This document shows, one piece after another, positions 55,931-64,000 of a stretch of 64,000 nucleotides of DNA. The position numbers were made by a program, and so were the translations under genes. The stretch comes from an uncultured Porphyromonadaceae bacterium (GTDB taxonomy: Bacteria > Bacteroidota > Bacteroidia > Bacteroidales > Muribaculaceae): positions 29,574 to 93,573 of the forward strand of contig CAOKFI010000006.1 of assembly GCA_948467675.1 (NCBI GenBank). Reading direction: 5' to 3'. Each line of letters opens with the position of its first letter. Position 1 is the stretch's first letter. The notes below the pieces were generated by a model. The model was not told the DNA's origin. It saw only the letters and a program-made list of their open reading frames with translations, and ran no database searches.

Positions 55931-56848
55931 ATGGCGAAATTTGAAGTTAATATACTCGGTTGCGGATCGGCAACGCCTACGCTCCGGCACCAGCCTACAT
56001 CGCAGGTCATCGATCACCGCGACCGGCTTTTTATGGTCGATTGCGGAGAGGGTGCGCAGTTGCAGATGCGGCGTCAGCGGCTGAAGTTCTCGCGGCTGAA
56101 CCATATATTCATCAGTCATCTGCATGGCGATCACTGTCTGGGACTGACTGGGTTGCTTTCGACTCTGGCATTGCATGAAAAAGGGAGCGCTGTGACTCTG
56201 CACATGTTTCCGGAGGGTGCAGACTATTTCAAACGGGCGCTCGGTTTTTTTTGCGGAGACACCCCCTATAAGATACATTTCAATGTGATACCCCACGGAT
56301 ACACTGGGATTGTATATGAAGATGATTCACTGTCGGTGGAAGCCTTTCCGCTGTATCATCGCATAGCCTGCAGCGGGTATATATTCCGGGAGAAACCGAA
56401 AGCACGTCATATACGGCCTGATATGGTTGACTTCTATAAGGTGCCGGTGCGCGAGATGGGGCGGATACGGGCCGGTGCCGATTTCGTAGCTCCTGACGGT
56501 ACGGTTGTGGACAATGTGCGTCTTACATCTCCGGCTGAACCGGCATTGAGCTATGCTTTCTGTTCGGACACTATGTTCGATGAGCGTGTTGCCAAGGCTG
56601 TAGAAGGGGTGGATCTGCTGTATCATGAAGCCACTTACGATGATTCGTGTGCGCATAATGCCCGGAAGCGAGGCCACTCTACGGCTCGTGAAGCCGGTCG
56701 GATAGCGCGTATGGCCGGTGTCGGACGATTGGTTCTGGGGCATTTTTCCAAACGCTATCTGACAGAGGAGTCTCTGTTGCGCGAAGCTATGGAGGAATTT
56801 CCCGATGTGATTGTGGCCAATGAAGGAATGAAAATAAAATTACTATGA
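55931..56848 (+). CDS. rnz: Ribonuclease Z
   Basis: A 305-residue metallo-beta-lactamase-fold nuclease that trims tRNA 3' ends. Motifs: GCGSATPTL at the N-terminus, FISHLHGDHCLGLTGLL with the HxHxDH Zn motif, YAFCSDTMFDE with the bridging Asp, HEATYDDS and RLVLGHFSKRY (final His). Length is standard for the 300-residue short form. It is followed by tadA, which starts 4 bp before the rnz stop. Confidence 0.96.
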   Translation: MAKFEVNILGCGSATPTLRHQPTSQVIDHRDRLFMVDCGEGAQLQMRRQRLKFSRLNHIFISHLHGDHCLGLTGLLSTLALHEKGSAVTLHMFPEGADYFKRALGFFCGDTPYKIHFNVIPHGYTGIVYEDDSLSVEAFPLYHRIACSGYIFREKPKARHIRPDMVDFYKVPVREMGRIRAGADFVAPDGTVVDNVRLTSPAEPALSYAFCSDTMFDERVAKAVEGVDLLYHEATYDDSCAHNARKRGHSTAREAGRIARMAGVGRLVLGHFSKRYLTEESLLREAMEEFPDVIVANEGMKIKLL

Positions 56849-57324
56849 CAGACGAAAGACAGCATCGTCAGGATATGCGCATGATGATGGTTGCGCTCAA
56901 TGAAGCGCGGCAGGCGTTCGAGGCCGATGAGGTGCCGGTCGGTGCCGTAGTGGTGGCGCCTGACGGCCGTATCGTGGGACGGGGACATAATCTCACGGAG
57001 ACATTGTGCGATGTTACCGCGCATGCGGAAATGCAGGCGATTACAGCGGCCGCCAACACGCTTGGTGGAAAATATCTGCCTGAATGCACGCTGTATGTTA
57101 CGGTGGAACCGTGTCTTATGTGTGCCGGAGCTATCGGCTGGAGTCAGATCCGCCGTATAGTCTATGGTGCCGGAGATGAAAAGAGAGGATATCGGATTCA
57201 GACATCGCGCTCTCCGTTTCATCCGAAAGCGGAAGTGGTGAGCGGTGTGCTCGCCGACGAGGCATCGGCTCTGATGCGCGATTTCTTCGCCTCCAAAAGA
57301 AAGTATAATCCTGCTTATTTGTAG
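56845..57324 (+). CDS. tadA: tRNA-specific adenosine deaminase
   Basis: A 159-residue zinc deaminase with cytidine-deaminase fold making inosine at A34 of tRNA(Arg). The active-site HAEMQAI and the downstream PCLMCAGAI with Zn cysteines are intact; [20 protein letters not shown] precedes them. It overlaps rnz by 4 bp and its last 10 bp overlap convergent ispF. A guanine-deaminase-like role is a less likely alternative. Confidence 0.93.
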   Translation: MTDERQHRQDMRMMMVALNEARQAFEADEVPVGAVVVAPDGRIVGRGHNLTETLCDVTAHAEMQAITAAANTLGGKYLPECTLYVTVEPCLMCAGAIGWSQIRRIVYGAGDEKRGYRIQTSRSPFHPKAEVVSGVLADEASALMRDFFASKRKYNPAYL

Positions 57325-57794
57325 ATTAGAGCTGTGGCCTGGGCTGCTATGCCCTCGGCTCGGCCTGTGAATCCGAGATGCTCGGTTGTAGTGGCCTTGA
57401 CCGACACGCGGTCTTCGGCAATTCCGAGATCCGATGCCACATTGGTTATCATCTGCGGAATGTGCGGAAGCATTTTCGGCGCCTGCGCTATGATTGTCAC
57501 GTCGACATTTCCCACTTTATACCCGCGTCCGGCTATTATCGCTACCACGCGGCGCAGCAGAACCCGGGAATCTGCGCCTTTGTAGGCAGGATCGGTATCC
57601 GGGAAATGGTAGCCGATGTCGCGCATGGCGGCGGCCCCGAGTATGGCGTCGCAAAGGGCGTGTAGGGCTACGTCGGCATCGCTGTGGCCGAGCAGTCCGA
57701 GATTGTGAGGTATCTTTACTCCGCAGATCCAAAGGTCGCGGCTGTCGACGAGGCGGTGCACGTCGTATCCGTTGCCTATGCGTATGTCGTTCAT
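57315..57794 (-). CDS. ispF: 2-C-methyl-D-erythritol 2,4-cyclodiphosphate synthase
   Basis: A 159-residue enzyme of the MEP isoprenoid pathway. The start is the ATG at 57792-57794 ([15 protein letters not shown]); the upstream open frame belongs to porV DNA. Zn-binding GYDVHRL and [19 protein letters not shown] are canonical; [11 protein letters not shown] and the C-terminal [18 protein letters not shown] fit. Length is typical. It lies 16 nt after the porV stop and its 3' end overlaps tadA. Confidence 0.96.
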   Translation of the reverse strand: MNDIRIGNGYDVHRLVDSRDLWICGVKIPHNLGLLGHSDADVALHALCDAILGAAAMRDIGYHFPDTDPAYKGADSRVLLRRVVAIIAGRGYKVGNVDVTIIAQAPKMLPHIPQMITNVASDLGIAEDRVSVKATTTEHLGFTGRAEGIAAQATALIYK

Positions 57795-57810
57795 ATCGGT
57801 TGTAGTGGTT

Positions 57811-59049
57811 TTAGCGGCGTTTTCCGAGGAGATCGCGAAGTCCGTCCATGTCGAATGACAGAGTGAAACGCAGTGTCTGGTCGAGCGGCGAGGTCTGTGC
57901 TGTAGCGAGCATATATGAAGCGTCGAGGCGCAGCACGTTGAGTGAGAAGCCGGCACCGAATCCGAAATACTGGCGGTTGCCTTTGTTGGCGTTCTCATAA
58001 TAGTAGCCTGCACGTACGAAGAACTGCTGGTTGTAGCTGTATTCGGCGCCGAGCGACCAGGTGATTTCCTGAAGTTCTTCCTTGAATCCGCCTGGCGCAT
58101 CGGAAAACGATTTGAATATGCCGGTGATGGACGACATGTTTTCCCAGTTCTCCACGGCATCGAGATATTCGCGTTCTTGCTCTATGCGTATGCTGTTGTC
58201 TGTTTCTGAGTAATCCACATAGTCGGATTCGCGCGGACGTGCCGGAACGAGCAGCTTGTTGAGGTCGAGCGACAGCGTCAGGTTGTTGTAGTCGGCGAGT
58301 GGAAATGTGAATGCTGTGCCGAGACGCAGATTGGTTGGCAGAAATGCCGGGTCATTGCCGTTGTTGTAGCTTACTTTAGATCCTATGTTGGATATATTCC
58401 ATCCCCATGACCACTGGCATTCGTTGCGGCCTATGATCGGATAGGTGGTGTAGTAGCCTGCTATATCGGCGGAAAATGCCGATGCCCCGCTTGTCTGATC
58501 GCCTGCGTCGTATGTCGAGAATCCGAGATCGGAATAGATATAGCGGAATACTACGCCCATGGAGAATTTTTCGGACAGTTTGCGTGAATAGCCTATGTCG
58601 AACGAAAGCTCGTAAGGATTCAGGCTCTGGAGGGGATTGCCCATAGGGTCGGTGGTGTTGACTTCGCCGAGCGAGAAATAGCGCAGCGATGCCGACAGAG
58701 CCTGGTTGTCGTCACTGCCAAGTTTCCAGTAGCCGGCCAGATTGGCCAGGAATATGTCGTTGACGAGTTTGCGCAACCATGGTGTGTAGCTGAGCGATAC
58801 GCCGGCACTGCTGTAGGCGAATGCGTATTTCGACGGGTTCCAGAACTGTGAGTTGACATCTGGATCGGTGGCTGCGCCGAGGTCGCCCATCGAGGCTCCG
58901 CGGGCGTCGGGGGCTATGCTCAGTGAGTTCACGCCTGTCTGTATCGGGTTGAAGTTGTTGTTTTTGTATTCGCTGTCGCTGGCATGGGCGGCGATGCTTC
59001 CCGCTGCTATGGCTGCGGCTATTGCAAGTGCTTTCAGTATCTTGGTCAT
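57811..59049 (-). CDS. porV: Type IX secretion outer-membrane protein PorV
   Basis: A 412-residue FadL-like outer-membrane beta-barrel. Signal peptide about 1-23 (IAAHAS). PorV-type start: [37 protein letters not shown], split here as the conserved [13 protein letters not shown] and [12 protein letters not shown]; the rest is barrel, ending in [17 protein letters not shown]. PorV shuttles T9SS cargo from the translocon to the PorU attachment complex. No other T9SS gene adjoins (PorU missing here). It is co-directional with ispF. This makes T9SS a plausible export path in the organism. Confidence 0.88.
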   Translation of the reverse strand: MTKILKALAIAAAIAAGSIAAHASDSEYKNNNFNPIQTGVNSLSIAPDARGASMGDLGAATDPDVNSQFWNPSKYAFAYSSAGVSLSYTPWLRKLVNDIFLANLAGYWKLGSDDNQALSASLRYFSLGEVNTTDPMGNPLQSLNPYELSFDIGYSRKLSEKFSMGVVFRYIYSDLGFSTYDAGDQTSGASAFSADIAGYYTTYPIIGRNECQWSWGWNISNIGSKVSYNNGNDPAFLPTNLRLGTAFTFPLADYNNLTLSLDLNKLLVPARPRESDYVDYSETDNSIRIEQEREYLDAVENWENMSSITGIFKSFSDAPGGFKEELQEITWSLGAEYSYNQQFFVRAGYYYENANKGNRQYFGFGAGFSLNVLRLDASYMLATAQTSPLDQTLRFTLSFDMDGLRDLLGKRR

Positions 59050-59086
59050 TTGTCGTGCTGATGTAATGCTACCTTATATATAACTG

Positions 59087-59120
59087 AAAACTCCGCAGTT
59101 TATTGCTACTGCGGAGTTTT
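59087..59120 (-). terminator. Terminator between porV and the TonB operon
   Basis: A perfect 13-bp stem AAAACTCCGCAGT (59087-59099) with 59108-59120, 8-nt loop. The outer A-T pairs supply T-runs on both strands, so it can work bidirectionally; the relevant gene is the TonB-like gene ending at 59143. Confidence 0.8.
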
Positions 59121-59142
59121 AATCGTTGACAAAGCGACTTGA

Positions 59143-59895
59143 TTATTTTATGCGCCAGGTTATTACGCCTGTCTGCGATGCCGGAGCTGATGCGTTGGCC
59201 GAGAATTTGAGTCGGAGAGAGGCTTGTTCGCAGCTTTTGCGTACTCCTGCATGGCTCGAAGCCGGCGGGGTGCCCCCTGATGCGTGAGCGGAGGTGACAC
59301 GTCCTTCGCGGTTGACCGATACGGTCACTTCGACTGTGCCTACTGCGGTTCGGTTGTTGGGTACTTCGTAGTGTTCGAGTGTGCGTCCGTGCAGGTTGTG
59401 GCCGGGCTGGCCGGACAGGGCACCTCGGTCGGAGTTGCCGTTGGGTGAGCCTTGTGTACCTGTCGCCGACGATCCTGATTTGCCGAACTGAACCCGGTTG
59501 CCTATCCGTTTCTGTGTCTCCTGCCTGGCAAGCTCTTCTGCCGACGGACCCTGCTTCTCAGGAGCTTCTGGCTGTTGAGGCACTTCCATGGCCGACGGTT
59601 GTTCGGAGGTGATCAGCGGAGCGCTTTCTCCGGTTTCGCCTTCATTTGTCAGGTCGATGCCGTCGGGAGCGGTCTCCGTGGCTTTCGATCCCTGGTCGGA
59701 TGGGTTGGGTATGTCGCCGAGCATCACGTATTCGCCGCCGAACAGCAGTTCAGACTCTTCCTCCGGAGGATGTTTCTCTTCCCAGTCGCGTGGCGGAAAC
59801 CGCAGCGATACCATCAGTAGCACCACGATGGTGAGTGCCAGCAGTATCGCCGTGATGACGGCGGCTGTTATCTTTTCGTTGCGAGTGCTGTCCAT
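59143..59895 (-). CDS. TonB-like energy-transducing protein
   Basis: A 250-residue protein with a short cytoplasmic start, one membrane helix (about 11-33, AVITAILLALTIVVLLMVSL), a Pro/Glu/Gly-rich periplasmic spacer (about 38-185), and a C-terminal domain (about 185-250) with GTVEVTVSVNREGRVTSA and the terminal GVITWRIK, like the TonB C-terminal fold. It links the ExbB/ExbD motor to outer-membrane receptors such as the SusC protein in this window. It starts 6 nt after the exbD stop; the unit is exbB-exbD-tonB led by pdxJ. Confidence 0.86.
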   Translation of the reverse strand: MDSTRNEKITAAVITAILLALTIVVLLMVSLRFPPRDWEEKHPPEEESELLFGGEYVMLGDIPNPSDQGSKATETAPDGIDLTNEGETGESAPLITSEQPSAMEVPQQPEAPEKQGPSAEELARQETQKRIGNRVQFGKSGSSATGTQGSPNGNSDRGALSGQPGHNLHGRTLEHYEVPNNRTAVGTVEVTVSVNREGRVTSAHASGGTPPASSHAGVRKSCEQASLRLKFSANASAPASQTGVITWRIK

Positions 59896-59901
59896 CCGTC
59901 T

Positions 59902-60330
59902 CTATCGGTCGGTTTTAGGTCGCGATGCGGGAGTTGTGGCCAATACCATTTTAAGGCTGTTGGCCGCTCCCATGTCAAGGAGTTCCACTATTTTGCCGTA
60001 AGGCACTTCCTTGTCGGCATATAGTGCTATGTAGCTTTCAGGTGCCTGTTCGTGGGCGAGTCTCAGGAATGCCGGAAGGGCGTCGGCCGATACCGGTGCC
60101 GGAGATTCCTCGCCGAACGAAGCATAGAGGTTCAGATCGCTGTCTATGTAGACGCGTGTGCCTGGTTTGATGGCTGTCTGCTGCGAGCTTTGAGGGAGAT
60201 TGACTTCCAGGGCGTTGGGGAATACGAACGTGGAGGTCACCATAAAGAATATGAGCAGCAGGAATATGACATCGGTCATCGACGCCATTGAGAATGCGGC
60301 CATCATGTCGTGTTGTCTTTTCAGTGCCAT
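59902..60330 (-). CDS. exbD: ExbD/TolR-type biopolymer transport protein
   Basis: A 142-residue protein with one N-terminal membrane helix (about 17-38, MTDVIFLLLIFFMVTSTFV) and conserved Asp in TDVIFLLL that carries the proton. The periplasmic domain has YADKEVPYGKIVELLDM. It follows the exbB gene by 34 nt. ExbD and TolR are hard to separate; with the next gene TonB-like, ExbD is favoured. Confidence 0.9.
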   Translation of the reverse strand: MALKRQHDMMAAFSMASMTDVIFLLLIFFMVTSTFVFPNALEVNLPQSSQQTAIKPGTRVYIDSDLNLYASFGEESPAPVSADALPAFLRLAHEQAPESYIALYADKEVPYGKIVELLDMGAANSLKMVLATTPASRPKTDR

Positions 60331-60364
60331 CTGTCGGTAGCTTGATGTCGGTTATAGTCCTGAT

Positions 60365-61090
60365 TTATTTCGCCGGTTCGTTGAGCAGATCCATGAATTC
60401 CATGGTCTTGCCTTCGAGCAGGGTCATCACGTTGTTGACACGGGCTACGAGATAATTATAGGCGAACAGGGCTATGATGCCTACCACGAGACCGGCCACT
60501 GTGGTCACGAGTGCGGTATAGATGCCGTCGGCGAAATCGCCGATGGTGGCTGTGGTTCCGGCTGCCGCCATGCTGTAGAATGCTTCGACCATGCCTATCA
60601 CGGTTCCGAGAAATCCGAGCATCGGAGCTCCTGAAGCGGTGGTGGCGAGCCAGGGAAGTCCGCGGCCGAGTTGTGCTATCTCGAGGTTGCCCATGTTCTC
60701 TATGGCAACGAGTACATCGTTCATCGGGCGTCCTATGCGGCTTATGCCTTTGCTTATCAGGCGTGCGTAAGGCGATCCGTTGTTGCGGCACAGGTTCTGG
60801 GCGCTCTCTATTTCGCCTTCATGTATGTAATCTTTGATCCGGCTCATGAATGAGGAGTCCTGACGGCTGGCTTTGTACAGTACTATGGCGCGTTCAATAA
60901 ATATATATATACATACTATCGACAGCAGAGCCAGCGGGATCATGATGAATCCTCCTGACATGCATAGATCCCAGAGTGATAATTCTTTTACGGTTTCGGC
61001 TGCTGCGGCTTCCATGCCGGTGGTGGCCGGCGAGGCTATTGTGTCGGCGAAATCGCTGCCGAACTGCTGCTGTATGAATGTGGTTAGCAT
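60365..61090 (-). CDS. exbB: ExbB/TolQ-type MotA proton-channel protein
   Basis: The start is set at 61088-61090 (MLTTFIQQQFGSD), giving 241 residues; 24 in-frame codons upstream overlap nothing conserved and start poorly. Three helices, the first at about 30-58, the last two around 140-165 and 180-205, with LPWLATTASGAPMLGFLGTVIG and TALVTTVAGLVVGIIALFAYN, the conserved Thr-lined channel. It forms the proton-driven motor with ExbD. pdxJ precedes it by 31 nt. Confidence 0.92.
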   Translation of the reverse strand: MLTTFIQQQFGSDFADTIASPATTGMEAAAAETVKELSLWDLCMSGGFIMIPLALLSIVCIYIFIERAIVLYKASRQDSSFMSRIKDYIHEGEIESAQNLCRNNGSPYARLISKGISRIGRPMNDVLVAIENMGNLEIAQLGRGLPWLATTASGAPMLGFLGTVIGMVEAFYSMAAAGTTATIGDFADGIYTALVTTVAGLVVGIIALFAYNYLVARVNNVMTLLEGKTMEFMDLLNEPAK

Positions 61091-61121
61091 ATTGATGAGT
61101 GGTTGATCGATTGTTTTTAAG

Positions 61122-61835
61122 TTATGCAAGACATGCTTTGTAGCGGCGTATCGTCTCCTCAAGGCCGAGATACAGTGCGTCGCAGATCAGGGCGTGACCT
61201 ATGGATACTTCATTGAGAAACGGTACCTGCTCGTGGAAGAACCTCAGGTTGTCGAGGCTGAGATCGTGGCCTGCGTTGACTCCGAGTCCTGCTTTGTGTG
61301 CTGTTATGCTGGCCTCGACAAACGGGGCTACTGCCTCATGCGGGCGGGTAGGATAGAGGTCGGCATACGGTTTGGTGAACAGTTCCACGCGATCAGCCCC
61401 GGCCTTGGCTGCCATGAGGATGCTCTCGCTGTCGGTGCCTGTGAATATCGATGACCGTATGCCGGCTTCGCGGAGTGAATCGACGATAGCCGTAAGCTGT
61501 TCGAGATGTGCGCCTACCTTCCAGCCGGCGCTGGAGGTGAGTGCGTCGGGGGCGTCGGGTACCAATGTCACCTGAGTCGGTTTGACTTTCAGTACCAGAT
61601 CCATGAATTCCGGCGACGGATAGCCTTCGATATTGAATTCGGTGCGCAGCAGTGGTTTCAGCGACAATACGTCGCTGCGGCGTATATGGCGCTCGTCAGG
61701 ACGGGGATGTACGGTTATGCCGTCGGCGCCGAAACGCTCGCAGTCAAGAGCGGTCTTTACTACATCGGGGAGGTTCTCTCCGCGCGCATTGCGCAGCGTG
61801 GCCACTTTGTTTATGTTTACACTTAGGTTTGTCAT
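61122..61835 (-). CDS. pdxJ: Pyridoxine 5'-phosphate synthase
   Basis: A 237-residue TIM-barrel enzyme making PNP from DXP and 3-amino-1-hydroxyacetone phosphate, final ring closure of vitamin B6 synthesis. Blocks: [81 protein letters not shown] and [13 protein letters not shown]. Length is typical. It leads the pdxJ-exbB-exbD-tonB run; pdxB of the same pathway is at 28-29 kb. Confidence 0.97.
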   Translation of the reverse strand: MTNLSVNINKVATLRNARGENLPDVVKTALDCERFGADGITVHPRPDERHIRRSDVLSLKPLLRTEFNIEGYPSPEFMDLVLKVKPTQVTLVPDAPDALTSSAGWKVGAHLEQLTAIVDSLREAGIRSSIFTGTDSESILMAAKAGADRVELFTKPYADLYPTRPHEAVAPFVEASITAHKAGLGVNAGHDLSLDNLRFFHEQVPFLNEVSIGHALICDALYLGLEETIRRYKACLA

Positions 61836-61937
61836 TGGCTGATGATACCTCGAAAAAAAGTCTTGTTTTCTTAAACGAAAAAAATCTTTTTACAATGCTT
61901 AACTGTTGAATAATTAAGCCGGTCGGATAATTATTGC

Positions 61938-61945
61938 TATATTTG
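61938..61945 (+). promoter_or_regulatory. Candidate -7 box upstream of the ACT-like gene and nadK
   Basis: TATATTTG fits TAnnTTTG. Placed 35 nt before a TTG start at 61981. No TTG/TTTG at 19-21 nt upstream, so the -33 element is weak. A 6-bp inverted repeat GCTTAA (61897-61902 with 61914-61919) lies nearby. Confidence 0.45.
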
Positions 61946-61980
61946 TAACTTGATTTCGCCGGCTATCGCATGCCGGTTTA

Positions 61981-62424
61981 TTGAGTACAAAAGTAGCAGG
62001 AATAATTAAGATAAGGAAAAGTTTGAGGGCAAAAGATGACATATTAACGCAATTTCAGGATTCGGCGGCATCGCTGAAACTTCCTGACGGAATACGCCCG
62101 TTGAGGCTTTTTCCGCCTCAGGATGAGGAGTGTAGTCTTACTCTGTGGTGCATGCCTGCGCAGTTCAGCGCTTCGTCGATAGCCCGAGCTGTGGAGGATT
62201 GCGATGCTCATCTTATCAATCTCAATGTGACATCTGACCGTACCGACGGAGGAGAACTTGTGGTCGATCTGCGCATCAACCACCGTCACGGAGAGGCTGT
62301 GGCCCGTTCGTTGGAACGCTACGGCTATACCGTGGCGTCGATAGGCGGTGATGCATTTGACGCTCCGGGGGTATCAGTTGCCCGCGAGCGGATAGGGGAG
62401 TTGCTTCATTATCTCGATATATGA
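61981..62424 (+). CDS. Small ACT-like domain protein, apparent remnant of a CBS-ACT protein
   Basis: A 147-residue frame; no in-frame ATG precedes the conserved part, so a TTG at 61981 (or 62023) is the probable start. The second half, LTLWCMPAQFSASSIARAVE, HLINLNVTSDRTDGGELVVDLRIN and HGEAVARSLERYGYTVASIGGDAF, with the end ERIGELLHYLDI, resembles the ACT-like C-terminal domain of the CBS-pair proteins that often sit beside nadK and pdxJ in Bacteroidetes. The two CBS domains (about 130 residues) are missing, and the 145 bp upstream has no room for them. It may be a working reduced version or a decaying gene. Confidence 0.6.
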   Translation: MSTKVAGIIKIRKSLRAKDDILTQFQDSAASLKLPDGIRPLRLFPPQDEECSLTLWCMPAQFSASSIARAVEDCDAHLINLNVTSDRTDGGELVVDLRINHRHGEAVARSLERYGYTVASIGGDAFDAPGVSVARERIGELLHYLDI

Positions 62425-62451
62425 ATTCGTGCAACAGTATATAATCAATAT

Positions 62452-63327
62452 ATGAGGATAGCTATATACGGCAATACTCATCAGGCGGATCACCTTGACG
62501 AATTGACTCGGTTTTTCGCATCATTGGCTGCCCATAATGTGTGGATCGCTATGGATGCCAGATTCTACCGTTATCTGAAAGAGGTGCTTCCGGCTGTACC
62601 GGCGATAAACGAAGTTGTGGATCCTGACGATGACTTTTCGGCGGCTTTGGCTATCAGTATAGGCGGCGACGGCACCTTCCTGCGTACGGCGCGTTGGGTC
62701 GCAGACCGTGAGATCCCTATTGTCGGTATCAATACGGGTCATCTGGGCTATCTGGCCGATGTGCATATCTCCGAAGCCGAGCATTTGCTCGATGATCTGC
62801 ATGGCGGAAGATTCAAGACCGAGTCTCGGTCGCTGATACAGGTTGAGCTTCCTGCAGGGGCTCCTGACTGTTGGCCGTATGCTCTTAACGAGGTGGCGTT
62901 TCTAAAAAAGGATACGGCCTCGATGCTGTCGGCTCATGCTTCGATCAATGGAGAAGGGCTTACTTCCTATATAGGCGATGGTCTGATCGTGGCGACTCCG
63001 ACCGGGAGTACCGGTTATAATCTGTCGGTGGGAGGGCCGATAATAGAACCTACATCGGAGAGTTGGGTGCTTTCGCCGATAGCTCCGCATTCACTCACCA
63101 TGCGTCCTCTTGTGGTCACGGACCGTAGCCTGGTCGACGTCACTACCGACTCGCGTGCGGCTTCTTCGTATCTGTTGAGCCTCGATGGACGTTCGATATC
63201 GTTGCCTGTCGGATCTACCGTTAAGTTGCGCCGTGCGCCGTTCGTCACAAGGGTTGTGCAGCGTGTCGGTCATCATTTCGCATGCGCTTTGCGTCAGAAA
63301 TTGCTGTGGGGCATGGATCAGCGATGA
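62452..63327 (+). CDS. nadK: NAD kinase
   Basis: A 291-residue enzyme phosphorylating NAD to NADP. The GGDGT motif is at residues 71-75 (ISIGGDGTFLRTARW), then GINTGHLGYLADV, ALNEVAFLKKD (NE motif) and IVATPTGSTGYNLSVGGPII (the conserved Gly-rich C-terminal block). Length is normal. It starts 27 nt after the ACT-like gene and overlaps the following gene by 4 bp (ATGA). Confidence 0.97.
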   Translation: MRIAIYGNTHQADHLDELTRFFASLAAHNVWIAMDARFYRYLKEVLPAVPAINEVVDPDDDFSAALAISIGGDGTFLRTARWVADREIPIVGINTGHLGYLADVHISEAEHLLDDLHGGRFKTESRSLIQVELPAGAPDCWPYALNEVAFLKKDTASMLSAHASINGEGLTSYIGDGLIVATPTGSTGYNLSVGGPIIEPTSESWVLSPIAPHSLTMRPLVVTDRSLVDVTTDSRAASSYLLSLDGRSISLPVGSTVKLRRAPFVTRVVQRVGHHFACALRQKLLWGMDQR

Positions 63328-63848
63328 GCTTTTATTATGACGGACAACGTATAGAGGCCGACGGACTGGTCATTCTGATCCGCCGGCAGTCGTATATGCC
63401 TGGACGTATAGTGGCGCAGCCGCGTTTGCCTGAATCTCCTGTCGAGGTAGGCGTAGATATCGATATTGATTCACCGGATACCCAGTATGCGATCGCAGGG
63501 ATAGTGTCGAATATCGCGCGCTCTGTAGCTCCGGCTATATTGTTGCCGCGTGCGCGTGAACTGGCATCGCAGCTTGGGCTTCATGTATCGGAATGGCGTA
63601 TTTCCAACGGGCGGCGGATTCTGGGACGTTGTACGTCGCGCGGAGTGATTTCGCTTTCATGTCTTATCGTTTTTATGCCGCAGGAACTGAGAGATTATAT
63701 AATATGGCATGAACTCGCTCATCTGACCGAAATGAATCACGGCCCGCGGTTTCATGCCTTGTGCAATGCTTATTGCGGTGGTCGTGAGGCTGATATGATA
63801 GCCTCTTTGCGCAATGTGAGATGGCCGTTACCGCCACGGAGACGATGA
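63324..63848 (+). CDS. YgjP-like (DUF45/M48-type) metallopeptidase-domain protein
   Basis: A 174-residue protein, start taken at the ATG 63324-63326 overlapping the nadK TGA; a frame-open ATG at 63282 inside nadK is less likely. The zinc motif HELAHLTEMNHGPRFHAL (HExxH plus downstream His) and FMPQELRDYIIWHELAHL match the WLM/YgjP/SprT-like group; length fits the 170-residue short form. WYRISNGRRILGRCTSRGVISLS-like region precedes it as WRISNGRRILGRC. Protein-quality or DNA-protein-crosslink repair roles are known for relatives, but its role here is unknown. Confidence 0.82.
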   Translation: MSFYYDGQRIEADGLVILIRRQSYMPGRIVAQPRLPESPVEVGVDIDIDSPDTQYAIAGIVSNIARSVAPAILLPRARELASQLGLHVSEWRISNGRRILGRCTSRGVISLSCLIVFMPQELRDYIIWHELAHLTEMNHGPRFHALCNAYCGGREADMIASLRNVRWPLPPRRR

Positions 63849-63893
63849 AAATCCCAAAAAAATGATATTGTTGGCCATTTTTTTGGCAGAATA

Positions 63894-63925
63894 TTTGCAT
63901 GGATAAAAAAATGATTATATCTTTG
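63894..63925 (+). promoter_or_regulatory. Strong Bacteroidetes promoter of a tRNA gene
   Basis: TTTG at 63894-63897, 20 nt, then TATCTTTG at 63918-63925: full match to the phylum consensus -33/-7 pair. A short stem TCGGC/GCCGA lies in the leader before the tRNA. Confidence 0.8.
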
Positions 63926-63966
63926 CACTCGCAAATCGGCAATAAGCCGACACGCCTCAAGAGTCT

Positions 63967-64000
63967 GGTGTGGTAGTTCAGCTGGTTAGAATACCTGCCT
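63967..64000 (+). tRNA. tRNA gene, 5' half, probably tRNA-Asp(GTC), cut by window edge
   Basis: The acceptor strand GGTGTGG (63967-63973) is followed by T8-A9, D-stem GTTC, a D-loop AGCTGGTTA, D-stem GAAT, then CCTGCCT of the anticodon stem/loop at the window end. The anticodon itself lies just outside. From recall, GGTGTGG plus CCTGC suits Bacteroidales tRNA-Asp; identity is inference. Confidence 0.8.

Noticed and set aside
57795..58160. Upstream extension of ispF
   Set aside because: Out-of-frame reading of porV DNA; IspF begins [14 protein letters not shown] at 57794.

Overview
The window reads as chromosome from a gut-type Bacteroidales, most likely the Muribaculaceae or a close relative. 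The evidence is a SusC/SusD pair, promoters of the Bacteroidetes type (TTTG, about 20 nt, TAnnTTTG), a PorV-type type IX secretion (T9SS) channel, LptE and LpxA of an LPS-bearing envelope, an RND pump and TonB/ExbB/ExbD machinery, and moderately GC-rich coding DNA. The family assignment is inference. I see no insertion sequence, prophage, integrase or CRISPR array; this looks like stable chromosome with one accessory, substrate-specific locus at the left.

Layout. 1-16.8 kb: end of a PfkB sugar kinase, alkaline phosphatase, SusC/SusD, glycerophosphodiester phosphodiesterase, FAD-dependent oxidoreductase, sialate-type O-acetylesterase, serine-type sulfatase, calcineurin-like phosphoesterase and two tandem secreted paralogues of unknown function. 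This resembles a polysaccharide utilisation locus, but it has no recognisable glycoside hydrolase and carries three phosphoesterases plus a sulfatase and an esterase. 16.9-21.7 kb: complete L-rhamnose operon (rhaB-rhaA-rhaT-rhaD) with its own promoter and terminator. 21.8-28.2 kb: a carboxynorspermidine-dehydrogenase-like gene, then a TolC/HlyD/two-ABC-2-permease export operon with no ATPase gene. 28.2-35.6 kb (minus): ybaK-aroC, then cysE, a THUMP RNA methyltransferase, purD, a membrane protein and pdxB in one tight run.

35.7-41 kb: acyltransferase, sigma-54-type activator, lptE, TPR-like protein and secG (plus), converging on recA (minus), with two strong hairpins between. 41.2-44.8 kb (minus): namZ-like exo-muramidase, Na+/solute symporter and WYL regulator, a candidate peptidoglycan-sugar salvage operon. 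45-53.4 kb (minus): RND pump (adaptor, permease, outer-membrane factor), lpxA, a flippase-like membrane protein and a small anchored protein. 53.8-55.6 kb: a second SSS symporter. 55.9-64 kb: rnz-tadA (plus) converging on ispF; porV; an ExbB-ExbD-TonB-like unit led by pdxJ (minus); and divergently a small ACT-like protein, nadK and a YgjP-like metallopeptidase, followed by a promoter and the start of a tRNA gene cut by the window edge.

The most unusual points are the phosphoesterase-rich SusCD locus, the tandem secreted paralogues with T9SS-like tails in a window that also encodes PorV, the namZ-symporter-WYL operon, the ACT-only remnant of a CBS-domain protein next to nadK, and several unexplained palindromes in intergenic DNA. 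All calls come from reading the sequence; no database search was run.
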